A stretch of 64,000 nt of DNA from Casuarina equisetifolia (taxonomy: Eukaryota; Streptophyta; Magnoliopsida; Fagales; Casuarinaceae): positions 28,113,884-28,177,883 of the forward strand of contig CM052356.1 of the NCBI GenBank assembly GCA_028551475.1, given 5' to 3'. The position numbers and the translations under genes are program-made. Of this stretch, positions 48,460 through 61,684 are shown in pieces. Numbering within the stretch: position 1 is the stretch's first letter; each line of letters opens with the position of its first letter. The notes below the pieces were generated by a model. The model was not told where the DNA came from, did no database searches, and saw only the letters and a program-made list of their open reading frames with translations.

Positions 48460-51400
48460 AATGTTAGGGACAAATAAAGTCTACCTTATTAGTGGAGAAG
48501 GAGAACAATTGAACTTATAAAAGAGAACAAAAAGTAAAGAATTTTAGGACTGTTAAGAATGGTTTCTGATTTGTCTTTGGATTTTTAACCCACAAATTTC
48601 AGAATGCAATTAATAAACGACACAAGAATTTAACAAATGGAGCATATTAAGCCTTTTCTGTTTCTTAGAACATAGTGATTAAGTGCGACCTGTTCATCTC
48701 ATTCTACAAATATTTCAACAACCACAAAAAAAAAAGTCTGTTTCATTTCTACCATGCAGATAATTTAGATTAAGGAGATTTAACTCTTTTCCAAAAAGCC
48801 AAATTTAGAACTACATATACATAAAGAATGAAAAACACAACATATATCCAACTTGGCAAGTATGACGAGTTTTCCAGGCAGGAGAGCCGCACTGCTGCCT
48901 AGATTTCTCTCATCGAAGTTGCTGGTTTCTGTTTGTAGCTGATAAGATGAAAGTAATCCTTTCTGTAGTCTTCCACCATTTGAGGAAAATCAATCATTGC
49001 AAAGATTGAGAAATCGACAGGATGTTGTTTTTAGGGAATGATACTTTATCTAGCTCAGATTCGGTGCTCGAAATGATATGAACATCTTCGACTTAGTTTT
49101 CATCCATGGATATGCTTTTTTGGCGATTAGTGTGGAATATTTACTTTTATTTTTTATTTTTTATTACAATCATTTAGTTAATTACCAGAAACAAATCCCT
49201 TACTTTTTGTTTGTAGTGAATACTGTGTCTAAAAACCTTTTTTGCTTTGAACGCTAACTATAAACTCGCTTGAAGATCAACATTCCAAAGGCAGTCAGAG
49301 AAGATGGAGACGCACATATGCCTCTTCCACGATTCGAAACTGTTCTAGAGAGAACCGAATTTGGTAAAGCAAATTTCTACTCACCATATATATCTCCACT
49401 CCAAAAAGGGAAAGCACCAGCGCTAAAAACGGCAAGGATGAAAGTTGTAGCCTAAAGAATGGCCTTCTGGCAAGATATTATTGGGTTGCCGGTCGTGTCA
49501 ATCACTGTCTCCGGGGCCACGATGAGACCAAAATAGGAAGGAAAATGTCCGGCATCCGACGCGTAGTTATGACAAGGCGCATTGCGAAAACGAATATGGC
49601 AGCCACCCCCCATGTCTCTGTTGTCCTCACCCGCTTTGAACTAGTAGTGGGACAGGCTACGATAAACAGGGATAAGGAATGTGTGTTGAAGATGCTCTGG
49701 TTTTCAGCTTTCTTCTCCCATGCTTCTTGTCAAGTTGCAATGTGGGATCGCCATCGCTGACGCTTCATTCCTTTCCCTCAATCTCTCTCTCTCTCACTCT
49801 CTCTCTCACTTACACACATCCATCAATAGTGGACCAGCTAGAGTCCTATATACGTGAGTTTCAGAATCCTATGCCGGACACTACTTCATAGTTAACCCAT
49901 ATACAAAGACAACTATGCACTCTTTCACGCTTGTGAAAGTAATTTTCATATTCTCTAGCTAAGCTGTAGATAATGTGGCCATTATTCTCGTATCTAAAGG
50001 ACCAAATAAATCATATCCAGAACCCACAAATCTGGTCTAGGGTATTCGCTGCAAAACACAACATTTTGATGTGGGTATAACCGCATCTTACCCCAATAAT
50101 GGGCTATATTGATGTAAGTGGAAACTCAACATTCAAAAATGCTATTAGCCTTGGCCCTTTGAACTATTAAAAACAATAGCTATATATTTACTGGATAACC
50201 CTACTTGTAGACTTTTTACACACACCTCTTACCGTGTAACTGTTTATCTATCATCTGCTTGAAAGGCATGGATGGAAACTGTGAATAGAAGTATACACCA
50301 GAGATGTGCAAATGAATATTTCTAATATAAATTTCTCTTGGTTTTCTATTTCCTCCATTAGTATTGGTGTAAGCATATGACGGCCAGTTTTAAGATTTGG
50401 GTTAAAGAAACATATCCAGGAAGGTCACAGTTTGGTAGCTCAAGTGGAACTACAGGCTGCAGTTATTGGCAAACCCAAACCCCTCCTCTCCCCCATTTAC
50501 CTAACTTGAAATAACAAAAAACAATATCCAGAAAGTAAAATTGTGTTTGTATAAGGCATTAAGAAAAGATACCAAACACTGAACTAGAGAACTTGTTTTG
50601 TATTGATGTAAATGTTCTATCTAGGTCACTCATACTTTTGCCATTGTAAGCCTAGATTTCTGGTTCTGCAGCAACGAGTGATTTGTATGAATTACTCGTT
50701 ATTTCATACTTAAGAATCCCAAGTCAAAAAGTAACCTGATAATTGCAAAGCTAGAATGTGAACTTGCTTTTTTTGGTTCCTTGTGCAATAACCGGATCAA
50801 TCCAGGCTGCAAGAAATGCCAAAAATGAGTCCATCGAACGTTAGTGGTCTTGGCTTGGTCTGAGAGACTAGTTGTCCCCCCAGTTTCGGAGAGTGTTCCA
50901 GTAATTTTATGACACGGCTACATGGACATCACCTCAGAAAGTTGCAGCAAACCATAATGCAGGATGAATGAATGCAAAAAGGGTTGGCACTTTCCAAAAT
51001 GACAGCCTTTCTATGTAGTGGTGCGCAGCAGTTCATCATGTTTCCATGCAGCGCAGAATTTGACTTTGTGGGTGCGCGTGCGTATGCGTGTGTTTTTCAG
51101 TACTCGTGCTTGTGAGAGAGAAAGCATTTGCTCTCCCGTCGCTGATGTTTAGACCTAGTCTTTTATACCAATTTACAAATGATCTCTTATCAAACGCTGG
51201 TGGTAGAAAAAGAAAAAATTTGGAAAACGATAAAGAGAAAAAGGAAAAAGCGTTCTTCCACTCGTGGTAGCTCTTGTCAATTCTCATTCATGTATCAATT
51301 GTCGTGGTGATGTTGACGGCCCAACCATGCCTTGCATCTACATTGTTCTACTATGATGCGGTTGGGTTTCAATTAAAGCGGATGGCCATAGAGCTGCCTG

Positions 51401-52300
51401 TCGTAAGGGATAACATCAAACATGTCTCCCCTTGCTCCTCAAGACTTGTCGTCCACTAATACTTCTAATTTCGTGCGTGTCCAAACCACTTGAAAGCTTA
51501 TCTTGGCAGCTTACACTTATTGGGGGTCTCTGACCATGACTAGAACTTCACCAAGATGCCACTAGAAACTTGCTTGCTTGCTTGCGTGACCCTAGAAATG
51601 TCATTTTGACTTAACCAAGATCTCAGAAGATTACAGAATCCTAATACACATGGGCATATCAAATAAAGCTGCTAGGAAGATCGACGAAGATGAAATCTAC
51701 GCCGAAGATATTGCTGAATCGTTCAACCCCCACGTACTTGTTGACAAAATCCAAATCCGAAACCATCTTTCTCTGTTAGGCGGTCACCAGCCAAATTGAG
51801 ACCACAAGCACCGCAGAGCCTGGGATGTTCTCACGTGAAAAGTTTAAACATAACACGCCCATCATCCGTTTCACAAAAGGTAGGCTGATGCTTTACTAGA
51901 TGAACGATGAACTGAAGTTCTTTGGTCCCCTAAAACAATGTAGGGCTGGATCCATAAACTGCATTTACCATTGTCCCCTCCCAACTATTTGACCGTCAAT
52001 GGAGATCTATCCTGGAATGGTGGCCGGATAATATGCGCCGAATGGTTGGCTATTATAAAGGCAGATTCTATTCCCGACATCCAAAAAAAAAAAAAAAAAA
52101 AAGAAGAAGCAAATCTCGCATGTATTGTAGTGTGCATGATTTAGAAAGAGGGTGTGCGTGTCGAGTTGGTGGGCAGTTACAAGTGGATCCATTGAAGATT
52201 TTAATCTCGTGAGAAACGGTTAGAAGTAGATAGTACATGAAAGAGTCATTGTAGCATCAGACCGAGAGGACCAGTGGGCACCCTTTTACCGTTCCTTTCT
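48460..52300. other. Intergenic; upstream region of the MIR157 gene
   Basis: No convincing protein-coding gene. A CT-repeat lies at about 49780-49815. Short frames such as 49270-49455 have no recognisable domain. The right-hand part is presumably the promoter of the microRNA gene. Confidence 0.45.
52083..52102. repeat. A20 homopolymer
   Basis: Twenty consecutive A followed by AAGAAGAAG-type sequence, about 200 bases upstream of the MIR157 TATA box. It could be the tail of a retroposed sequence or simple slippage. Confidence 0.8.
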
Positions 52301-52302
52301 GC

Positions 52303-52310
52303 TATAAATA
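52303..52310 (+). promoter_or_regulatory. TATA box of the MIR157 gene
   Basis: TATAAATA in the context CTGCTATAAATAGGGGCC, about 158 bases before the mature microRNA. The predicted transcription start is around 52335, followed by a pyrimidine-rich leader (CTCTCCCTCTCTTCC). The sequence and spacing fit the Pol II promoters of plant MIR156/157 genes. Confidence 0.75.
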
Positions 52311-52439
52311 GGGGCCGTTGGCAATCTCTAATAGGCCATCTTCCGACCTCTCCCTCTCTTCCCTTTCCTTTTTAGAGCACCTATATTGTATTGGTTTTAT
52401 TCTTTAAAAGAAGAAAGGATAAGAGGACAACAGGGGAAA

Positions 52440-52560
52440 GAGGAGGCACTGGTGATGTCGTTGACAGAAGATAGAGGGCACAGATGATGATATGCAAACT
52501 CTTGCATCTCACTCCTTTGTGCTCTCTATGCTTCTGTCATCGCCTTCAGCCCCTCATCCC
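52440..52560 (+). ncRNA. MIR157: MIR156/157 precursor hairpin
   Basis: Stem-loop of a miR156/157-family gene; in plants these microRNAs repress SPL transcription factors and hold the juvenile phase. The 21-nt mature arm is 52461-52481 (starts TTGACAGAAGATAG, ends AGGGCAC). The star arm is 52521-52541 (GCTCTCTATGCTTCTGTCAT...), and the two pair along nearly their whole length with one bulged G. The loop includes CAGATGATGATATGCAAACT and CTTGCATCTCACTCCTTT, the loop of known MIR157 precursors. Relative to the common miR157 the mature arm has G instead of A at position 17, which pairs as G-U with the star. Flanking GGTGATG and CATCGCC extend the lower stem. A TATA box lies at 52303. Confidence 0.95.
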
Positions 52561-54707
52561 TACTCACCTCCTTTTCTTCTTTAATTTCTGCTTTCCTTTA
52601 GTTATTGATCATCTTTGATGTTCTGCTTCTTCCAATAGTTAAGATTTATGCTTGTTTCTCATGTCAATGATTTGCTTGATTTTGTTTCGACTTACGCACG
52701 ACCATGTTTTCTTCTAAACTTTCTTTTTGTCAACATATGTTTGCCTTTTTCTTCTATATTTGCTTGGAACCAAGGCAGATACTGAATGATAAGTGTTTAA
52801 GTTGGCTAATAGTCGTTATTGTTATGTCTTACAGTGAGAACCTGGGAGGGATAGAAGAGCAGTGTGGAAGATGGGTCAGTTTGTACGTGATCAAATGTCT
52901 AACTCGGATTCAGTTCTCTTCCTTTGCCTAACCAATGTAGTGGCTGCTAATTGTATCGTCCACGGAGACCCATCATGTCTAATTGATTATTTTCAAAGTT
53001 CATGACAAAGTGCAAAAATTGGGTTCCCAGTGTTTAAATGCTTCATCTTTTACATCATCTTCATGGAAGAACTTCTCTACTTCTGAGAATACACGACATA
53101 ATCCGGAGATGTTCAAACCCCGTAATGAGCAGGTGAAAACCCCTTTTTCCTTTTTTTTTTTTTTTTCTTTTTCCTTCTTCTTCTGTACCTCCCAAAAAGA
53201 TGAAGTCTGACAGCATTCTGATTCCATGCTCAGATAATTACCCAAAAGGCGATTCCAAGGGAGGAGGCACCACTTTGCTTTGTGGAGGTGGGAAATGCAC
53301 AAAGGAGGCCCGAGAAAGGACGTCAAGTGTAGCTCGCCATAGCCAAAGTAGACCTCGGTCAAGATCCATTAGGACTCAAAGAGTCTGCAAGTTGCTCATT
53401 TGCAGAGATGCCATGATTATCTTGTGGGGATCAGTTAAACCTTTTGAGCAAGGCCATTTGTGGCTGAAATTATGGCTTGACTTTTGACCAAGACCGTCGT
53501 TATGTCTTCTAAAGTTCTAATAGATTCCTTGAGACCCATTTTTGGCTGATGAAGCTATCAGCTGTTGTTTGGCCATCTGATCAATTGTAAAAACCTCCGG
53601 GGTAATCCTTTGTTCCGCAGTCTGGGGCTGGAAAGTGAAGTTAGAGAGGTTGCTGCTGATCACAAAATATCTAGTCAAACTCAGATGCTTTTGGAAATTC
53701 TTGCATTCTCTTGTAATGGAGGCATTCACATGAAAAGCGCTTAGCCTTGAGACTTTCATTTCATTGCTTGATTGGTCATATTCCATTTGACAGTATCACG
53801 AAGAGTGATGTAAACCCCAGATATTTTGCTTGGTTACAGTCAATATCTTAAGCATCGTTTTCGTTCGAATATTATACAATTTATCTTTCCTTGTAGTATG
53901 GTTTTTGCTGATATCTCAAAGAGGCTACTGCGCAGCTGCTTTACGAAGTAGAAACAAGTTAACTTAGTCCATCATTTAATTCATGAAACTATTAACAAGT
54001 CATGAGAACGTCTTTGGAAGAAAGCTCGATCGACTTCAGGCTCAAGCGATTTATGCCAAATGTTGAGATTGTGGAAGCAATGTTTACAAGCAAATAGCAT
54101 TGCAATTTACCTTTTGTTTTGATTTCCCAGGTACACTTTTGGTGAGAAGAAATGCATTCAATTGTCCCTACTTTGAAACTGCAATATTCTCTTACTAGTA
54201 GGGTGAGATAAAGCCAAAAGATGTAGCAATGGTAGAGAATCCAAGCTGATCGTCGAAAGCAAATGATTTCAATAATTCTCTTAAAATTTTTGATATAATA
54301 TAATAGAACTCAAAACATACAATTTTAATTTTCAAATATAAGGCAGAATGATGCCAAATTTCAAACTCAAATCATTGAATATATTCCTATGTTAAATACA
54401 GCAATACTTCCGTTGTTACATATACAAATATGTTAGCCACAGAGAATTAATAGGCTCATGGAAATATGGTTCTTTAAGGTATCCAATTTAAGAATGTAAT
54501 CTACTAAGGGAGAACCATGATCTGTATCTCATTTTGTACCAATGTATCTATCAAATCAATCTAATGGCTAAATTTATTTTTCTTTGACTATATTCCCAAG
54601 TTAGGGTTTAGCTCAAAGGGACAGCCAACTAAGGTTCCCTTCCTTACCACTTTATAAAATAAGACCCCAAAAAAATAACATTTAGAAGCAAATCTTCATT
54701 AAGTAAT

Positions 54708-54725
54708 TTTATATATATATATATA
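54708..54725. repeat. AT dinucleotide microsatellite
   Basis: Alternating TA/AT for about 18 bases in an AT-rich spacer. Confidence 0.8.
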
Positions 54726-57700
54726 AGGCAAGCCCCCAAAAAATAAAGTAAATAGATTACTTTTTATCTTTTGTGATGATTAAGAATAATAACAATAATT
54801 ACCTAAAAATTTGAATATATTTTATCTCGTTTGCTATTTAAGAACTGTAAATTAATAAGTAGGAACTTAACATCTTAACTTGGGAATAAAATTCTATGAA
54901 CCATTAGTGAGATTGGATTTCTATCTATAACATTTTTCTTTATTTTGAACTCTATTTATTGTTTTAGTTATTTCATTTATCTATCTTTTCTACAAATTTC
55001 ACCCCTCTAATTTATCAACCTTCAAGTTCACTACTTTTCGATTTCACTATTATCTCTTCTCAAAAAGTTTCCTATACTATCTTGAGCAACTATTTCAAAC
55101 TTCAATCACTTATATGACCAAATACCAAATATTATCTTCACAATATTAAATTTTCAAATAAAGATTTTTACATAATCGTAAGAAATATTTAAGTTTGGTT
55201 AAACTTTTTGCTTTAAATGCCAAACTATATTAGATTGCCTCATTCCAAGTGCCTTCCATGTCACTTCCATATCACTTCCCACCAGGTTGTATGTTTATTC
55301 TACAGTACTTTGAGCTGAGGTTTGCATAATGGAACCTAAATTTGCCTTCCAGGAAGTTACCTTTCAGTCTTCAGCAGCGAGTTCTACTTGAAAGCAAATT
55401 GGAACAAAAGTTATCCAACCTATCTAAGCTGAATATAAGTATATATAAAAATGGAAGCTAATAAAGGTACTCCTTTTCTCTCTCATTCTTTTTGCTGTAG
55501 AAATGGCTAGTCAAAACTCGTTTAAAGAGATAAAAGTGACAGGATTATTTTATAATTATCTGGATTCTACAGCCTACAGCAGGTCCAATCATCAGTAATC
55601 AGAACGGAGCCATAAAGTACAAAAGGTAACCCAACTCTCTATTTCTTCACCTTCCTTTCAACCTGCGGTTAATAACTTATGTTATTAATTTGGTTCCATG
55701 CATTGCATGGATATGCACCATGTTTTTAATTGGTTTGAGATTTTAGATGACCAATAATTAATCTAACAATGAATTATTGGAAACACTTCTATTATACCGT
55801 TTTTCATAATACTTTTTAGTCAAAGCACGAAAAAGTACGAGAACAAAGATATAATAAGTTAACACTCTTTACTTCTATCAGTCTTGTTTTAGCCTCATTT
55901 CCATTTACACATTTGTATTGAGATATAAGTATCCCATCCCTCAAGAATAAACACAACGAAATATGTCATGTTCTGTTTGCATAACATGTACATCCAGTTA
56001 GTCAAAAGATAATCCAACTTTGCTTCCCATCTCAGAGTTTAAGTAGGCAAAACCCAATAGGTTTTGTCGTTGGTCCCCCAAAATATCGTCCCCTTAGTGG
56101 AGCTACAGTCGCGTGGAAGTTGGAATTCTTATCATGGCGGCTAGTGGGGAGCAGAACTCGCTAAATTAGGCAATAATGAACCAATAGCGTGACCAAGCTC
56201 GATGCTCGGTGAACTGCTTTATATATCAAAGGAAAGGGAAGAATAGAAGAACGATCCCACGGGTATGCTCCCCAGATTATCCCGACGTCATAAATCTCAT
56301 ACTCCAATTTTGATATCAAGTCTCCTACCAATTTGGTCTACGATGCCACCCAACAAAAGAGATGCTTTCGATTGATCTCAGAGCTATCCTAAAGATTTGT
56401 CGATCTTGATATCCAAGAGTAAGCAAAGTTCCACAGCATTTCACTTCGTAGGAACTGACTACTGCTGAAAAGATTTCTTACACATACATCCTTTTAGCCA
56501 GTGGCTGACATGTTTTATGGCCCTCCAGGGGCCAGTGAGAACATGCAATAAGCAAGCTTTCCCTATTGGTCCCGAATAAGGAATCCAATCTATTCATTCT
56601 TATCTCAGCTAAAGATACCCACCGATATTCCCCTCCTTCCCTTTTAGTCTATGGTCTTTTCAAAGCAAAACATTTAAAATATCTCAAACCCATCTTACCG
56701 GGAAACCCATGTCCTAGAACTCACGAGTTTTGAAAATTGTTGGTTCAAAACGTTAGGAATCACTTCAATACATTCCTAGGTCTTGCGTGCCATAGACTGA
56801 AAACTGAATGATCAGTTTGGCTATGTTCGTCAGGCTAACATTATGACGGTTGTTTATACTTGTCTATGTAAAACCCTAATGGTAGTTTACTTTCCCAAGC
56901 TTCAGAGATTTTCTATTGTCATAATCAGTGAACACGGGCAATCTTGGTAGAAAACATGTATTTTGATCAATCCTGCTGTTGTGCATCTCTTCTCTTTCCT
57001 ATTAATCATGTTTATGGATTCGTCGTTTAGAATATCGATTCCGGATGCTTTCGAATAACATGTTAACATATGCGACAGGATATCGCACATCAGCTGCCAT
57101 CACCATCTATCAATCAACTATTTAGTAATAATACCAAGGGCCGGTTTTATCCGCAAGATTAGTATCCACCTGTGCGCTTGTGTGTAAGACCTAAGCCTGG
57201 TCGGCGAAAGCAGCCAGTCCAAGCCCTGCGCCTGACGAGAAAGCCAAAAATATTGGCCTCAAGCGTCAGATCCTTACCTAATCCTGACATGTCTGAATCG
57301 TCAATGACCTTTGTCACGAAGTCCTGCTGCAAGCTTAACCAGTAATCCCGTTGTTGATAGTAGCTTTCATTGGAATATCTTATCTTTGTAGCCTGGTGGC
57401 ACAATGCTGGTGGTGCTAAATTTGACTCGGGATGTTATGATGATAACTTTGCAGGTTTTGATCACATTTTTCTCACCTTTGTGTTTTGTACATTGGTGAA
57501 CAATTAAGAATGGAAAGGATGAAGACTGTACCTCTGTTCTAGAGGCATTTACATAAGGATTTGCAGATTTAGCCTTTCAGAAATTTAATTTTTCTAGGTT
57601 TTATTCCCAAAAGAGAAAAAGAAAGTCAACCTTGAGGGATTGTTAGCTCAATTATATTGTTCTTGAATTTCCTTGAAACCTTTTCTCTTTATCAACCGCA

Positions 57701-59439
57701 AAGAAAGGTCACCCGTGAACGTCAGATTCATTGCCATCAATCGAAAAGATAAGGCTTTAGTTTCGGGAGTGTACTCATGAATCCGCTAAATGCCGAATAC
57801 TGGTGCGACTTGAATGTCAAGATCATTCAAGTAGAGTGCGTCATATTTGACTTCCAGATACAGAACTTGATGGCCCCATGTTAAGAAATTTTGTGTAGTC
57901 ACAGGCTACTGTAGATGTTAAGAAATTTTGGTATGTTGGTTTTTCTTTTGGTATTTAGGATTCGCACTAAATATAATTGACTGCACGATTACTTCTAACA
58001 TAAAAGGGTACTACTCAAGACTTAGATAAATACAACTGCATTGTCGCCTTTATCTCTTAGGCATGATTGTAGCATAATCTATATATTTCTGTGTACTTTT
58101 AATTCCTAAGTCAGCTCTTTTCTTTCAAAAACGTTTCTATTTTGTTCTTTACAAAGTTTCTTATTTTATATTTTCAAATTTTTTTAATGTTGTAAAAGGT
58201 AAATTATTTTGTTAATTTCTTGAGAAAAGTATGTCTTTATTTTCAAAACAAAAGAATAAAAAAATTCTTAAAAATTTTAACACCAGTCTCTAAAGCATAT
58301 GTGCTGGTAAGCATAACTAGATCATTGCTTGTTGATTTAGAAATATAGCCAAGGAAACAACACATGATACTAGGGCCCAGTTATCAATGTGGAGAAAACA
58401 TTTGTGAATTTCACTAATCAATTTTCATTTGCTCATTCTCAAAAAGTTTGTAGAAAGCACAAGTTCACCTTTTTACCAAGCTAATTATAGCACATTACAA
58501 GTGTCTTCATTCCTAATATGAGACTTTGTTGTCTGATAAAATTCTTATTAACACCAAATTTAACTCACTTGGCCATGATTCCCACCAAATGTTGCTTAAA
58601 CATCAAGATAATGAGTAAGGGAACGGAATCTAACTAAATTTGCGGCGCTTAGCTGTGAAGGACAAAGATAAGCCGGAGAATTTCTTTATTCTTTTTCCTA
58701 TGACCATAGGAAAAGAACAGAATAAAAAACCAACCAGAAAAGGCTTCATTTAGCCTGCGCAACTTCTAGGAAAAGCTACAAAGTCGAGGAGGTGCTAGAA
58801 TGATAAGGAAACGGAGTAAAGCTTTGAAAAAGATTTCGAGCTTTCAAATATTCAGATTCCGTGAACTCTTTTTCCAATTAAAGATGCATCTCTTTTCCCG
58901 TTATGTCCCATTATTGGCCGACGTGTTCTACAGCTTTCGATGACTCTAGTTATCTCCATGACACATGAAGTGAACAGAAAATGAAATTCAAGACCACATG
59001 GAAGTTCTTTATGCGGAATCATTTCTTTTGTTCCACTTCATAATGAAGGCTTCTTGTATTCTGCACAATTGAAGTGGGTCTCTAACCTACATGTATGACT
59101 ATCCTGTAGGTAGTACAAAGTGGATAAGAAATTAAATTACTTAATCATGTTCAATAACCAACAACCCTTCGTTGGCTTCTTAAACATTAGGAAATGGTCA
59201 AGAAGCTTGATGAAAACATGATGTGACCTTATGGAGAATGTCTAATGATATGATATTTTATCTTGATCCGAGGACAAAAATAGTGGTTGTCACAAAGCAC
59301 TGAATATATATGATAGCTAATGAAAATTGTTAGAATGACCAAAAATTCAATCTTATACATTGAATATCATTCAGTTCAAAATCGCATGGGACGAAATAAA
59401 TTTTTAACGTAAGTTGTAATATTATATTAAAGGGTTCAA

Positions 59440-59550
59440 AGAATAAACCCAAAAACTAACTCATATGTTAGAGAGTCTTTTTTTAATTTAAACTTCATCT
59501 TAATATTATATTTTTCAATATGAAACTTTTTTCATACACATAACAACCAC
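59440..59550. repeat. Single copy of the AT-rich dispersed repeat
   Basis: Contains 'aaacccaaaaactaactcatatgttagagag', 'ttttaattta', 'catctta' and 'ttcaatatgaaact...ttcatacacata', in the same order as the repeats at 13396-13790. This identifies the same dispersed family. It is non-coding. Confidence 0.5.
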
Positions 59551-61684
59551 ATTATAATCAACAAAACTTGTTGTTCATATTCTTCTGGAAGAGTATTTTT
59601 GCATAAACAAGTAAGATAGTAAATAAATTACTAACAATTTAAGATATTTGTAGTAGCAAGAGGTCTTTAACAAATATCGAATGTTACCTAATCTATCATC
59701 ATCAAGAAACATGTTGACTGTGAATGATATTAGTGATGACCATACTGTAAAGTTTTTTTTTCCTTTTTTTTTTTCACTTCTTCCTCTTATTTGATAACTT
59801 TCTGTTGTGACTTTAACTAAATCAACCTTTTCTTAAAGGTGTATATATCTAGAGGGAACAAGACTCTTTCATCGAAAACTGTAGCACCCAGACCATTTGT
59901 AAAAAGTTTAAGAATTTGAAAATTGAAAAAAGATAAGAAATTTATTTTATCAACTGAGTTCTGATTTTTCTCAATGCTTTTTTTATATATTTAATTTTCT
60001 GCTGAGTTTGTAAAGCTACCCCTTTCTTCCTTGGTATATTTGTGATCTACAACGCTCTATGACTCTCGATTGCTAGCTGAGTCATCACAATATTTTCCCT
60101 TCTAGTTATACATTTTTCTTGCTGATCAAACTGCCACCTCTCAAGTTTCTACTGTTGTTGTTCCTTGATGCTTCTTGTCCTATAATTTATTTCCAACTTC
60201 AGTCTCTTCCATTTTATTCACAAGGTTGTGATTTTATTGATAGACCATCCAGTTCATGTTCTTTGGAAGATTTTCCTGGGTTGGGAAGGTTTATATTTAA
60301 TTTGTGGTTGTTCGGAGAAAGTGGTCTTTACCTTTGCTGTTTATATTTTAGTTGTTAGATTATTCTTTCACTTGTTTGCATTGCTAGATGCTACTTTTGA
60401 ACATAAGTTAATGTATATCTTTTTATCCTTTTGAGCATAGGTTAATGTATTGCTATTTCTATTGATAACTAGGTAAAATATGAATCAGCTGCCTATTAGT
60501 TAGTTTATGAAACTCAAAGACTTCTGAAAACTGATGGAATTTATGGCGAAATATGTAAAAGCATATTCTTGCTATAATATGTAAGCATATTCTCTTCAAC
60601 TCCTTGGATGGTTGCCAAGGTTATGCATGTTATTCTGTGGGGCTTACATGTGCATATTTTGTCTCCTTCAGGCGTGATTTTGAAGTTACGAGCCTGACTG
60701 ATTGAGATAGCCGGCGTTTCTATCGTATCTTTTGGAATTGTTGAAAGATCTTTGTACATTGAACAAATCTATCACACATCTCATAGTCTGAATCAACCTA
60801 ACTTATGTCTTAACAACGAAAAGTAGTTCATATTGCTGCTTTTGACTCGCTTGTACACTTTAAATTGTATCCATTACAATGTTGAATGTTAAGTTTGAAA
60901 CTTTCTGATAAGGCTGTCAACTGAATCACATGCCTATCGGCAACTTGCTTGTTTCTTGAGCCGTCTTCGTGTTTGTCACCTCTAACTCAAACAACCAAAA
61001 CATGAGTCGAATGAGTTTGGCTGGTGCTAGAACTCTAGGCTGGAGCATCATAGTGATACTCCCATGTGGAGGAGGAGGTGATCCTGGTGTGTACAGAACA
61101 AGGATGGCTAACATAATAGCGTCGAAGTTAAGCTTTAGCGTCGTGGCGTAACTTGACAAATGAGATGTAACTGGAGGATGGCATATTCCATTATCCTGTT
61201 ATCATTTTCAGATAGCTGCGAGAAGCAACTGTCTTATCCATTATCCTCGTACATATTCAAATAACTGTTGGCAATGATCACGTCTATGGTGTCCTTCCTA
61301 AACCAAAAGCATAGCCACCAAGCGTGACAAGTAATAAGGAATCCGACATTAGCATTCTTTTCTTTACCAGAAAAACCTACTGCCAAAACCAGCCCTAAAA
61401 GTTACCATTCTGTTTCTCCCTGGCAAAGGAAAAAATAGATTTCACCTTCACATTTGTAGTGCATGAGTAAAAGTTCCACCTAGTCAGCCAAATAATTCAA
61501 CACACTCATTCAAAGACATGGTAAAAGATCCTCTGAGGTTTTCAAATAACAGATGCTGAAGTAAGAATCCACACATGCACATATCTAACGAACCATCTTA
61601 CATAAATCCTACAACAATAACATACGATTTGGTCTCTTAAATTCTAAGAAACAGTTACGAATCATAAGTAGTTTTCAGCAGAAT

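Larger units (their letters stand above)
52562..61684. other. Long gene-poor region
   Basis: About 9 kb downstream of MIR157 with no protein gene that I can support. It contains a T-rich tract (53149-53170), an AT microsatellite (54708-54725), a dispersed repeat copy (59440-59550), and scattered short frames without recognisable domains. In Arabidopsis a lipid-phosphate-phosphatase gene lies next to MIR157C (memory); I saw no sign of it here. Confidence 0.5.

Noticed and set aside
53000-53362. 120-codon minus-strand frame with a Lys/Glu run
   Set aside because: The run is the complement of a T/C-rich tract at 53143-53180; nothing else supports coding.
57159-57404. 81-codon minus-strand frame with a GTAAGG donor-like site near 57275
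   Set aside because: No partner exon, start or domain found; not enough to call a gene.
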